Made by a program: the position numbers and the translations under genes
The notes under the pieces: model-generated
Told to the model about the DNA's origin: nothing
Database searches by the model: none
What the model saw: the letters and a program-made list of their open reading frames with translations, nothing else
Shown: positions 1 through 9,755 of the stretch, in pieces
Numbering within the stretch: the stretch's first letter is position 1
Layout: each line of letters begins with the position of its first letter
NCBI GenBank assembly: GCA_947002045.1
Contig: CAMQJB010000006.1
Location: forward strand, 1 to 64,000
DNA: 64,000 nucleotides
Direction of reading: 5' to 3'
From: an uncultured Collinsella sp.
GTDB taxonomy: Bacteria > Actinomycetota > Coriobacteriia > Coriobacteriales > Coriobacteriaceae

Positions 1-131
1 AAAACCTCTCCCCCATCCCCCCCGGGCCCGGCGGGCGCCTGGGGCGCTTTTCTTTTTTCTTTTTTTTTTTTTTAAAAAAAAAAAAAAAACCCCCCCCCCC
101 CCCCCGGCGATCCTGCGGGAGTTAAACCCCT
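1..131. other. Low-complexity contig end, probable assembly artefact
   Basis: The stretch has C- and G-rich runs followed by 13 T (61-73), 16 A (74-89) and 16 C (90-105) back to back. Nothing codes here, and a chain of unrelated homopolymers at the very edge of the sequence is typical of a bad contig end. Real sequence appears to begin near 106-131, just past the stop of the glycyl-radical gene. A pflA activase gene would often lie on this side but cannot be seen. Confidence 0.75.
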
Positions 132-383
132 TTAGAACTTGTCGTGGAAGGTACGCGAAATGACCTCGTCCTGCTGCTCCTTGGTGAGCGTGTGGAAGTT
201 CACGGCATAGCCGGAAACGCGGATGGTCAGCTGCGGGTACTTCTCGGGGTGAGCCTGAGCGTCAAGCAGCGTCTCACGGTTGAAGACGTTGATGTTCAGG
301 TGGTGGCCACCCTTCTCGGCGTAAGCGTCGAGCATGTGGACCAGGTTATCGGCCTGAGTCTCGGAAACTTCAGAAACCTTCAT
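132..383 (-). CDS. grcA: Autonomous glycyl-radical domain of pyruvate formate-lyase (GrcA-like)
   Basis: This 83-residue protein matches only the C-terminal end of pyruvate formate-lyase. It carries the glycyl-radical motif RVSGYAV with the radical glycine at residue 58, preceded by the conserved NREtLLDA and PEKYPQLTIRVSG stretches. It would dock on the core enzyme encoded just upstream (469-2520), which lacks this domain, and supply the radical needed to cleave pyruvate into acetyl-CoA and formate. The ATG has a good ribosome binding site (GGAG, 6-10 bases upstream). E. coli GrcA (YfiD) is a longer spare part beside an intact PflB. Here it seems to be the required partner, unless a full-length pfl exists elsewhere. 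Confidence 0.9.
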   Translation of the reverse strand: MKVSEVSETQADNLVHMLDAYAEKGGHHLNINVFNRETLLDAQAHPEKYPQLTIRVSGYAVNFHTLTKEQQDEVISRTFHDKF

Positions 384-406
384 AATGTGTCTCCTTCGAT
401 TAATAG

Positions 407-426
407 GCGCCGGCCGAAACCGGCGC
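407..426 (-). other. GC-rich hairpin between the pfl core and glycyl-radical genes
   Basis: GCGCCGG at 407-413 pairs with CCGGCGC at 420-426 around a six-base loop. It lies just upstream of the ribosome binding site of the small gene. There is no T tract, so it is more likely an RNA-processing or stability element than a terminator. Confidence 0.6.
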
Positions 427-443
427 GCTAATCAGTAATCGTT

Positions 444-466
444 ATTGTTAGTATAGCACTAACAAT
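444..466 (-). other. Second perfect hairpin in the pfl intergenic gap
   Basis: ATTGTTAGT at 444-452 pairs perfectly with ACTAACAAT at 458-466 around a five-base loop. It begins two bases after the stop codon of the core gene. Together with the hairpin at 407-426 it fills most of the 85-base gap. Confidence 0.6.
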
Positions 467-468
467 AG

Positions 469-2520
<2,052 letters not shown>

Positions 2521-3036
2521 TGTGTAACCACGCTCCTAGTTACGTGTAATGCGGCGCTCTCTCACACCGCTGCTTATTGAATTCTTGAATTTTCGGCTTG
2601 CACTACCGGCTTCTTCCGTTCTTCGCCACATGTTGGTACAGGGAAAAACGTTTGTCCACCTTGGAACTGCAACCCTAAACCCAAGATTTCACCCGTCTGT
2701 GAAGGATAACATAGCGACCCTCTCCATCTGGGCTGTTATATGTTTCTTTTTTTATATCATAAAGGCGCTTTTTACAAACCCGCAGGAAATGCGAGCGCGA
2801 ACAACTACCGTTCACCGATTTGTTTAGTATTTTTCCTTGCCTTTGTACGACGTTCACTCTAGCTGTTATGCCAGCTTTAGCAGGGTAAAGTGCCTCTGAG
2901 TAGGCTTTAGGGCATGCCTAACGATCTGCCCCTAACTTTGCTGGCACCGACGGTGTACGGAGGTCGCCTAAAGGTAGTTTTCTAGACATGTCCCAAAATC
3001 TACCGCATAGGGTACGCGTGCAAGGGTATCATCTTT
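2521..3036. promoter_or_regulatory. Divergent intergenic region between pflB and the marR operon
   Basis: About 550 bases without a credible gene. It should hold the pflB promoter (minus strand) and the MarR-ABC promoter (plus strand). A CTACCGTTCACCG sequence at about 2806-2818 belongs to a motif that recurs upstream of several carbohydrate genes in this window. The 92-residue open frame at 2549-2827 has no convincing start or codon use. Confidence 0.5.
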
Positions 3037-3073
3037 CACCGAAAATAGTTTCTAGTGTTAGGGGTTTTCGGTG
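3037..3073 (+). promoter_or_regulatory. Inverted repeat over the marR start, candidate auto-operator
   Basis: CACCGAAAA at 3037-3045 is repeated inverted as TTTTCGGTG at 3065-3073, and the right half includes the GTG start codon. MarR proteins commonly repress their own operons from palindromes like this. It could also act in the mRNA by hiding the start. Confidence 0.45.
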
Positions 3074-3520
3074 GAAGATACCGATTTCCGTGAACTTGGG
3101 CGTCAGCTCCTTTCCGAGTTCGGCAGCATGCATCAGCGCATTTCGCGTTTTGCGGACAAAGCCCTCGGCGGCGAGATGGCCGTCATGCGCGCCCTCATAC
3201 TCGCCGGCGGTTCGCTCACGCCGAGCGAACTCGCTGATCGTGCCTGGGTCTCGAGCGCCCGTATCGCCAATATCTTACGCGCCCTCGAGGCCAAGGGCTG
3301 GGTCGAGCGCGAGCACTCAAAGACTGACCGTCGTCGCGTACACGTCATAGTGACCGACAAGGGATTCCAGGATCTCGAAATCAAACGCCGGGAATTCGAG
3401 GACCGCACCGCGGCTTTCCTCGAGCAGCTCGGCGAAACAGATACCCAAGAGATGGTGCGCCTTCTTAGACGTGCCAACGAAATTATCGACCGCAATCAAG
3501 AAAGGAGAGATGCCGAGTGA
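3071..3520 (+). CDS. MarR-family transcriptional regulator
   Basis: The 149-residue protein has the MarR winged-helix layout: dimerisation helices at both ends and a central helix-turn-helix around residues 45-80 (LTPSELADRAWVSSARIANI), then a wing with RRRVHVIVTDKG. It starts at GTG 3071 with a weak ribosome binding site. Its stop overlaps the start of the ABC exporter gene by four bases (GTGA), so it is the first gene of a three-gene operon and probably controls that exporter in response to a drug-like ligand. The ligand is not known. Confidence 0.88.
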   Translation: MEDTDFRELGRQLLSEFGSMHQRISRFADKALGGEMAVMRALILAGGSLTPSELADRAWVSSARIANILRALEAKGWVEREHSKTDRRRVHVIVTDKGFQDLEIKRREFEDRTAAFLEQLGETDTQEMVRLLRRANEIIDRNQERRDAE

Positions 3521-5883
3521 GGATTCTCAAGCTCTTTAAAAAGCATATCCTGGCACTGTTCACAGCTATCGTACTCATCGTAATCAGCTGCAACGCCGAC
3601 CTGGCACTGCCTACCTATATGAGCGATATCGTCGACGTGGGCGTGCAGCAAGGCGGTATCGCCTCGCCCGTACCCGACACCATCCGCGCCGAATCGCTCG
3701 ACGACCTCGAACTCTTTATGAGCGCCAAGGACGCCAAGGCTGTGGAGGCCGTGTTTAGCAAGGCTGACAAAAACGGCATTCGAACGTACAAGGGCACCGA
3801 GGAAGAGCGTACCGACGGAGGCAAGATTGCCGACATTATGAGCCTGCCCGAGACTGTCGTCCTTTCGTTCAACCAGGGTATTGACGCCAACTCCATGGGC
3901 GACATAATGGGCACGTCCGGTGAAAAAGACAACAGCGGCGCCCAGGCCATGCCCACGCCCGAGCAGATGGCGGCGATGACGCCCGAGCAACTCGCCGAGA
4001 TGCAGCAGAAGGCCGCAGCGGCGCAGAACATGCAAAAGCAGATCGACGCCGACGGCGGCAAGATCACCATGAAGAGCCTGCGCCTGGGCGTTGAAGGCGG
4101 CCTAATCGACCAGGGCAAGCTCGTCGAGGGCGCCAACGATATGGCAGACAAAATGGGCTCCATGTCGGGCTCCATCGTGACCCAACGCGCCGTGAGCTAT
4201 GTGCAAGACGAGTACAAGGCGCAGGGCATCGACCCCGCCGACGTGCAGAACGCCTACCTGAGCCGCATGGCAACCACGATGTTTGGGCTGTGCCTGGTGT
4301 CGCTCGTCGCCACCATCCTGACCGGTGCCGTGGCTTCGCGCACCGCCTGCTCCATCGCCCGCGACCTGCGCCGCGAGACCTTCAACAAGGTTATGCACTT
4401 CTCGCCGGCCGAGGTGGGCAAGTTTAGCCAGGCCTCGCTCATCACCCGCTGCACCAACGACATTCAGCAGATCCAGATGGCCGCAACCCTGTTTATCCGC
4501 ATGTGTCTGATGGCCCCCGTCATGGGCATCGTCGCCGTCATGCGCGTCCTGGCCAATCATACCGGCCTGGAGTGGACCATCGCCGTTGCCATCATCGCGG
4601 TCTCGGCCGTCGTCGGCGTGCTTATGGGCCTCACCATGCCCAAGTTCAAAAAGATGCAAGGCTTTGTTGACCGCGTGAACCTTACCGCCCGCGAGCTGCT
4701 CGACGGCCTTATGCCCATCCGCTCGTTCAACCGCGAGGAGCATGAGCTCGAGCGTTTTGACAAGGCTTCGCTCGACCTGATGACCACGCAGCTCTACACC
4801 AACCGCGCCATGAGCTTTATGATGCCGCTCATGATGCTCGTCATGAACTGCATCACCGTGCTTATCGTCTGGTTTGGCGCGCAGGGCGTGTCCGACGGCG
4901 TGATGCAGGTCGGCAACATGATGGCGTTTATCTCCTACACCATGCAGATCGTCATGGCGTTTATGATCCTCACCATGGTTTCGGTTATCCTGCCCCGTGC
5001 CGAGGTCGCAGCCGAGCGCGTGGAAGAGGTCATCACTTGCCCCACCAGCATCAACGACCCCGTCTCGCCCAAACTGCCCGCGGCCAGCGCGCCGCGCGGC
5101 GAGCTCACCTTCCGCGACGTGAGCTTCCAGTATCCCGATGCCCGCGCCGACGTCATTAGCGGTGTAAACTTCACCACGCACGCCGGCCAGATGCTCGGCA
5201 TCATTGGCTCCACGGGCTCGGGCAAGTCCACGCTTGTGCAGCTCATCCCGCGCCTGTACGACGTCACGGGCGGCAGCATTTCGCTCGACGGCATCGACGT
5301 GCGCGACATGACCCTTTCCGAGCTGCGCCGCCGCATCGGTTATATTCCGCAGCAGGGTCGTCTGTTCTCGGGTACCGTCGAGAGCAACCTCAAGTTTGCC
5401 GGCGACATGGTGAGTGACGAGGATATGCGCCAGGCAGCACGCGTCGCCCAGGCGGAGGACTTTATCGCCGAGCGCGAGGACGGGTACGACTCCCCTATAA
5501 GCCAGGGCGGCTCCAATGTTTCGGGTGGTCAGCGCCAGCGTCTGGCCATCGCCCGCGCGTTGGCCAAAAAGCCCGAGGTCGTGGTGTTCGATGACTCGTT
5601 TAGTGCCCTCGACTACAAGACCGACGCGCGCCTACGCGAGGAGCTGGCCAAAAACGTTACCGACGCCGCGCTCGTGGTCGTAGCCCAGCGCATCGCGACC
5701 ATCATGCACGCCGACCAGATCATCGTGCTCGACGACGGCCACGTAGTGGGCACCGGCACGCACGAGGAGCTGCTGCGCAGCTGCCCGGCGTATCTGGAGA
5801 TCGCACAGTCGCAGCTTTCCGCCGAGGAGCTGGGGCTTACCCAAGAAGAAATTGCAGCCGTCATGGAAGGAGGCGAGCGCTAA
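3517..5883 (+). CDS. ABC exporter subunit with degenerate ATPase site
   Basis: A 788-residue fused membrane and nucleotide-binding subunit of a type IV ABC exporter. TM1 lies at about residues 9-31. It is followed by a ~200-residue hydrophilic stretch rich in Met, Gln and Ala before TM2 (about residue 250), much longer than the usual first external loop. The ATPase domain has Walker A GSTGSGKST near 564, signature SGGQRQR near 669 and Walker B VVVFDDS. The normal catalytic Glu is Asp693. With the next gene it would form a heterodimer of the TM287/288 or BmrCD kind, probably a drug or lipid exporter. GTG start overlaps marR. Confidence 0.88.
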   Translation: MRILKLFKKHILALFTAIVLIVISCNADLALPTYMSDIVDVGVQQGGIASPVPDTIRAESLDDLELFMSAKDAKAVEAVFSKADKNGIRTYKGTEEERTDGGKIADIMSLPETVVLSFNQGIDANSMGDIMGTSGEKDNSGAQAMPTPEQMAAMTPEQLAEMQQKAAAAQNMQKQIDADGGKITMKSLRLGVEGGLIDQGKLVEGANDMADKMGSMSGSIVTQRAVSYVQDEYKAQGIDPADVQNAYLSRMATTMFGLCLVSLVATILTGAVASRTACSIARDLRRETFNKVMHFSPAEVGKFSQASLITRCTNDIQQIQMAATLFIRMCLMAPVMGIVAVMRVLANHTGLEWTIAVAIIAVSAVVGVLMGLTMPKFKKMQGFVDRVNLTARELLDGLMPIRSFNREEHELERFDKASLDLMTTQLYTNRAMSFMMPLMMLVMNCITVLIVWFGAQGVSDGVMQVGNMMAFISYTMQIVMAFMILTMVSVILPRAEVAAERVEEVITCPTSINDPVSPKLPAASAPRGELTFRDVSFQYPDARADVISGVNFTTHAGQMLGIIGSTGSGKSTLVQLIPRLYDVTGGSISLDGIDVRDMTLSELRRRIGYIPQQGRLFSGTVESNLKFAGDMVSDEDMRQAARVAQAEDFIAEREDGYDSPISQGGSNVSGGQRQRLAIARALAKKPEVVVFDDSFSALDYKTDARLREELAKNVTDAALVVVAQRIATIMHADQIIVLDDGHVVGTGTHEELLRSCPAYLEIAQSQLSAEELGLTQEEIAAVMEGGER

Positions 5884-7739
5884 TGGCAGACGAGACCAAG
5901 ACTCAGATTCCCAAGCCCACCCGCCAGCGTGGTCCCATGGGCCGCACGGGCGGCATGCGTCGCGGCGAAAAGGCCAAGGACTTTAAGGGCACCATGAGGC
6001 AGCTGCTCGGCTATATCGGCCAGCACAAGATTGCCGTGTTTGCCGCCGTCGCCTTTGCCGTGTGCTCGGTCATCTTTAACATTGTGGGGCCCAAGGTGCT
6101 CGGCCAGGTTACCACCAAACTGTTCGAGGGCTTGGTTGCCAAGGTCAACGGCACCGGCGATGTCGACTTTGCCTGGATCGCCAAGACGCTCGGCTTTTTG
6201 CTCTGTCTGTATCTGGCGAGTTCTGTCTGCAGCCTGATCCAAGGCTGGCTTATGACCGGCGTCACGCAAAAGATCTGCTACCGCATGCGCAAGGAGATCG
6301 CCGCCAAGATCGCTGTCGTTCCGATGAGCTACTTCAACGGTCACAGCAAGGGCGATGTGCTCAGCCGCATCACCAACGACGTCGATACGCTGGGTCAGTC
6401 GCTCAACCAGAGCGTGACGCAGCTTATCACGTCGGTCACGCAGATTATCGGCGTGCTCATCATGATGCTCTCGATCAGCCTGCCGCTCACCGGCGTCACC
6501 GTGCTCACGCTACCGGCAGCCGCAATTATCTTGATGGTGATGATTCACTTCTCGCAGCCGTACTTCCGCGAGCAGCAGCAGGTCCTGGGCACCGTCAACG
6601 GCATCATCGAGGAGGACTTTGCCGGCCAGAACGTCATTCAAGTGTTCGACCGCGCCGAGGCCTCAATCGAGGAGTTCGACCGTCAAAACGACCGCCTCTT
6701 TATTAGTGGCTGGCGCTCGCAGTTCCTGTCGGGCCTGATGATGCCGCTTATGAGCTTGGTGGGCAACATGGGCTACGTGGGCGTCGTCGTGGTGGGCGCG
6801 CAGCTCGCGCTGACCGGCAATGCCACGCCCGGCGACATCCAGAGCTTTATCCAGTACGTTCGCAACTTTACGCAGCCCGTGCAGCAACTGGGCAACGTGA
6901 GCAACACGATGCAGTCGATGGCAGCCGCCACCGAGCGCGTCTTTGAGTTCCTGGCCGCGCCCGAGGAGGAGCAGAAAGCCGACGCGCAGATTCCCGAAAA
7001 GCGCCCCGGCCATGTGAAGTTTGATCACGTCAAGTTTGGCTATACGCCCGACAAGACCATCATCCACGACTTTAGCTGCGAGGCGCAGCCCGGCCAGACC
7101 ATCGCCATCGTCGGCCCCACCGGCGCCGGCAAGACCACGCTCATCAAGCTGCTGCAGCGCTTCTACGATGTGGACGGCGGCTCGCTGCGTGTCGAGGGCG
7201 TCGATGTGCGCGACTGGGACCGCGCGGCACTGCGCGGCGAGTTTGCCATGGTGCTGCAGGACACCTGGCTGTTTAACGGCACCATCCGCGAGAACATCCG
7301 CTACGGACGCCCCGACGCGAGCGATGCCGAGGTCGAGGCCGCTGCGCGCGCCGCACGCTGCGACCACTTTATTCATACGCTCGCCGGCGGCTACGACTTT
7401 ATGATCAATGAGGAGGGCACCAACCTCTCGCAGGGCCAGCGCCAGCTCGTGACCATCGCCCGCGCCATTTTGGCCGACCGCCCGGCGCTGATTTTGGACG
7501 AGGCAACCTCCAACGTTGACACTCGTACCGAGGAGCTTATTCAGCGTGCCATGGATGTGCTGATGCAGGGCCGTACCAGCTTTGTTATCGCGCACCGCCT
7601 GTCCACGATCCGCAACGCCGACGTGATCTTGGTAATTCGCGACGGCGATATCGTCGAGAAGGGCACGCACGACGAGCTGCTCGCCCAGGGCGGCTTCTAC
7701 GCCGACCTGTACAACTCGCAGTTCGACGAGGCGGCGTAA
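5883..7739 (+). CDS. ABC exporter subunit with canonical catalytic site
   Basis: This 618-residue partner has a ~330-residue six-helix membrane domain and a C-terminal ATPase domain. Walker A GPTGAGKTT begins near residue 411, the signature reads LSQGQ at 515-519 rather than LSGGQ, and Walker B LILDEATS has the catalytic Glu at 540. The altered signature here and the Asp-for-Glu change in the partner together fit one dead and one live ATP site, as in known heterodimeric exporters. Its ATG overlaps the partner's stop (TAATG), so the two are translationally coupled. A strong terminator follows. Confidence 0.9.
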   Translation: MADETKTQIPKPTRQRGPMGRTGGMRRGEKAKDFKGTMRQLLGYIGQHKIAVFAAVAFAVCSVIFNIVGPKVLGQVTTKLFEGLVAKVNGTGDVDFAWIAKTLGFLLCLYLASSVCSLIQGWLMTGVTQKICYRMRKEIAAKIAVVPMSYFNGHSKGDVLSRITNDVDTLGQSLNQSVTQLITSVTQIIGVLIMMLSISLPLTGVTVLTLPAAAIILMVMIHFSQPYFREQQQVLGTVNGIIEEDFAGQNVIQVFDRAEASIEEFDRQNDRLFISGWRSQFLSGLMMPLMSLVGNMGYVGVVVVGAQLALTGNATPGDIQSFIQYVRNFTQPVQQLGNVSNTMQSMAAATERVFEFLAAPEEEQKADAQIPEKRPGHVKFDHVKFGYTPDKTIIHDFSCEAQPGQTIAIVGPTGAGKTTLIKLLQRFYDVDGGSLRVEGVDVRDWDRAALRGEFAMVLQDTWLFNGTIRENIRYGRPDASDAEVEAAARAARCDHFIHTLAGGYDFMINEEGTNLSQGQRQLVTIARAILADRPALILDEATSNVDTRTEELIQRAMDVLMQGRTSFVIAHRLSTIRNADVILVIRDGDIVEKGTHDELLAQGGFYADLYNSQFDEAA

Positions 7740-7768
7740 AACCGGCAGCAAACAACCGCAATGCCAAG

Positions 7769-7804
7769 AAAACGGGGGCGCAGGACAACCTGCGCCCCCG
7801 TTTT
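7769..7804 (+). terminator. Rho-independent terminator of the marR-ABC operon
   Basis: A 16-bp perfect stem (7769-7784 with 7789-7804) with loop ACAA ends in TTTT, 30 bases after the exporter stop. Confidence 0.9.
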
Positions 7805-7865
7805 GTGTCCTCCGAGCCTCGAAACGCCTTCCCTGAGACCTCATTGACGGCGCTTTCCAGACCCC

Positions 7866-8095
7866 GTGGGCAAAAAATGGCAAATATGAGTACTGTTACT
7901 TTTTTAGTATCAGCCAAAACAGCCTCAAACGACCTCCTTGCGGCCTCTATACGCCTTCAAATTAATCAAAACGCCCGTTAGCGGGCTTCTGCGTGGCAAT
8001 GTTAATGAACATATTTTTCACTTTGTCTATTATCTTGCTAGACCGATATGCTACTAGATTAGCAACCGTACTCATATTTGGCTTTTTTTGCCCAC
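7866..8095. repeat. 230-base element with ~30-base imperfect terminal inverted repeats
   Basis: GTGGGCAAAAAATGGCAAAT at 7866-7885 and the bases to 7895 reappear inverted at 8066-8095 with about three mismatches. Weaker pairing continues ~20 bases inward. The interior is AT-rich and includes a small GCCCG/CGGGC hairpin at 7973-7986. The size and end structure resemble a MITE or a long hairpin RNA. No open frame inside is credible. Confidence 0.6.
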
Positions 8096-8181
8096 AGGGT
8101 GTTTCCTGGGGAACCGACAATAGCCTTAGGGTCCCGCGCGACGCCACTCCCTCCCGGTATCCGCCGACGTTCCCCCATATA

Positions 8182-8219
8182 AAACCTGCCAAAATAAACC
8201 TGTCCCTTTTGGCAGGTTT
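8182..8219 (+). other. Hairpin in the DAHP synthase leader
   Basis: AAACCTGCCAAAA (8182-8194) pairs with TTTTGGCAGGTTT (8207-8219). It lies ~100 bases before the start of the DAHP synthase gene, so it may be a leader attenuator or a boundary of the upstream repeat. No T-box or leader peptide is evident. Confidence 0.5.
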
Positions 8220-8317
8220 CGGGGTGGCGAGGGGTTGCACTTTAGCGTGCGACAGCGGATAATGCCGAACACTCGACAAAACGCTTATTGCTCTTTCTAT
8301 AGATTGAGGAGGCCCTT

Positions 8318-9349
8318 ATGGCCATGGAATTCAAACGCAAGTTGCCAATCCCCATGGAGATCCGCGAGGAAATGCCGCTTTCCGCCGAGCTTACCGCCAA
8401 AAAGCAGGCATTCGACGCCGAGGTCGCCAAGGTCTTTACCGGCGAGGACGCGCGCAAGGTGCTCATCATCGGCCCGTGCTCTGCCGACCGCGAGGATTCG
8501 GTGCTTGAGTACATGAACCGACTGGCCAAGACCGCCGAGGAGGTCAAAGACAAACTCATCATTATTCCGCGCGTCTACACCAACAAGCCGCGCACCAAGG
8601 GCACCGGCTACAAGGGTCTGCTGCACAACCCCGACCCCGAGGCGCCCGATGACCTGCTCGAAGGCGTTAAGGCCATCCGCCACATGCACCTGCGCGTTAT
8701 TGAGGAAACGGGCTTCTTCACCGCCGACGAGATGCTCTATCCGTCCAACTACCAGTACCTCGTTGACCTGCTGAGCTATGTTGCCGTGGGCGCGCGCTCG
8801 GTCGAAAACCAGGAGCATCGCCTGGTATCGAGCGGCATTTCGGTGCCCGTGGGCATGAAGAACCCCACCGCCGGTTCCACCACCGTCATGCTCAACTCCA
8901 TTTACGCCGCTCAGGCGCACCAGAGCTTCATCTTCCGCAACTGGGAGGTCGAATGCGACGGCAATCCGCTCGCGCACGCCGTTATGCGTGGTTACATCGG
9001 TCTCGATGGGCGCACCTACCCCAACTACCACTACGAGCACCTGGAGCGCCTGGCCGAGCGCTATACCGAGCATGCCGGTTACGCCAACCCGGCGGCGGTC
9101 ATCGACTGCAACCACGACAACTCGGGCAAGCGTCCGCTGGAGCAGTACCGCATTTGCAAAGAGGTGCTCGACAGCTGCCGCCGCAACGAGTCCATCTCCA
9201 AGCTGGTCAAGGGCTTTATGATCGAGTCCTACCTGGAGGACGGCAACCAGCCGGTCGATGGCGGCGTCTTTGGCAAGTCGATCACCGACCCATGCCTGGG
9301 CTGGGAAAAGACCGACTACCTCATCCACGAGATCGCGGAGCGGGTGTAG
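8318..9349 (+). CDS. aroF: 3-deoxy-7-phosphoheptulonate (DAHP) synthase, type I
   Basis: The 343-residue enzyme joins phosphoenolpyruvate and erythrose-4-P in the first step of aromatic amino acid synthesis. It matches the E. coli AroF/G/H class in length (~350) and motifs: GPCSADRED near residues 52-60, the substrate-binding TNKPRTKGTGYKG near 88-100, VGMKNPTAGST, and DCNHDNSGK with metal ligands. AGGAGG sits eight bases before the ATG; a second in-frame ATG lies two codons on. It appears monocistronic. Which aromatic end product inhibits it cannot be judged, so the choice of symbol among aroF, aroG and aroH is arbitrary. Confidence 0.92.
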   Translation: MAMEFKRKLPIPMEIREEMPLSAELTAKKQAFDAEVAKVFTGEDARKVLIIGPCSADREDSVLEYMNRLAKTAEEVKDKLIIIPRVYTNKPRTKGTGYKGLLHNPDPEAPDDLLEGVKAIRHMHLRVIEETGFFTADEMLYPSNYQYLVDLLSYVAVGARSVENQEHRLVSSGISVPVGMKNPTAGSTTVMLNSIYAAQAHQSFIFRNWEVECDGNPLAHAVMRGYIGLDGRTYPNYHYEHLERLAERYTEHAGYANPAAVIDCNHDNSGKRPLEQYRICKEVLDSCRRNESISKLVKGFMIESYLEDGNQPVDGGVFGKSITDPCLGWEKTDYLIHEIAERV

Positions 9350-9378
9350 GTTACGGCGTTTTACCAAACGCCGTAACC
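9349..9378. repeat. Repeated 13-bp hairpin abutting the aroF stop codon
   Basis: GGTTACGGCGTTT (9349-9361) pairs perfectly with 9366-9378 around loop TACC. It shares its first base with the TAG stop. The same hairpin, in reverse complement, sits at 22565-22594 directly against the lacC stop codon. No T tract follows. Confidence 0.8.
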
Positions 9379-9497
9379 GGCCGACGCTGCGCGGGTCGCA
9401 TTTGGACAATCTGACGTTCAACTTCAAGGGCGCGACCAGAAGGTCAGCGCCCCTTCGTTTCACGTCGCCTTGTCTCAAATGCGACCCGCTCGCTGTC
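9379..9497 (-). repeat. Structured repeat element, copy A
   Basis: A 14-bp perfect outer arm (9391-9404 with 9476-9489) encloses a core that is also present at 22471-22537. Read on the minus strand, the core has ACAAGG(C)GACGTGAAA, an inner hairpin GGGCGC-TGACC-TTCT-GGTC-GCGCCC, and TTGAACGTCAGATTG. The outer arms of the two copies are unrelated in sequence but each pairs with itself, which points to selection for structure. The element lies between convergent genes. Confidence 0.75.
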
Positions 9498-9533
9498 CGT
9501 CCTCTACCTGCGGCGGTCTTCTAGCAGAAAAAC

Positions 9534-9654
9534 CAAGTGAGTAGACTTTTTGCAGGAAGCCAAGCACGCCCCAAAACGCCACGGCTCTGACCTGCGGTTT
9601 TATTGAGCATTTGTCGCGATGTGCTTGGCAGGTTCAAAATAGTCTACTCACTTG
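9534..9654 (+). repeat. Long inverted repeat with ACCTGCGGTTTT core, copy 1
   Basis: Outer arm CAAGTGAGTAGACTTTTT (9534-9551) pairs with 9637-9654 with one mismatch. An inner arm GCCAAGCAC (9559-9567) pairs with 9621-9629. The apical part holds ACCTGCGGTTTTATT at about 9590-9604. A second element with unrelated arms and the same core is at 44796-44947. Confidence 0.7.
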
Positions 9655-9681
9655 TATCTGAGACGCACCAGATTGGCAAAA

Positions 9682-9718
9682 ACCGCCGCGAAAGGGCCCC
9701 TGGTCCCTTCGCGGCGGT
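9682..9718 (-). terminator. Terminator of the BceAB-like operon
   Basis: ACCGCCGCGAAAGGG (9682-9696) pairs with CCCTTCGCGGCGGT (9705-9718) with one bulge. On the minus strand a T run follows. Confidence 0.85.
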
Positions 9719-9755
9719 CATACGCCTCTGATTTTGCGACGATTTTGCCCGCTTG

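Noticed and set aside
2549..2827. 92-residue open frame upstream of pflB
   Set aside because: No ribosome binding site, non-native codon use and no recognisable domain.
8100..8220. T-box riboswitch before DAHP synthase
   Set aside because: AGGGTCCCGCGCG resembles the T-box sequence only loosely, and no specifier stem or antiterminator could be drawn.
7993..8262. 89-residue open frame before aroF
   Set aside because: It runs through the inverted repeat and the leader hairpin, and looks accidental.
9379..9497. Integron attC site
   Set aside because: No integrase is present and the conserved core does not fit the attC end sequences; both copies lie between ordinary chromosomal genes.
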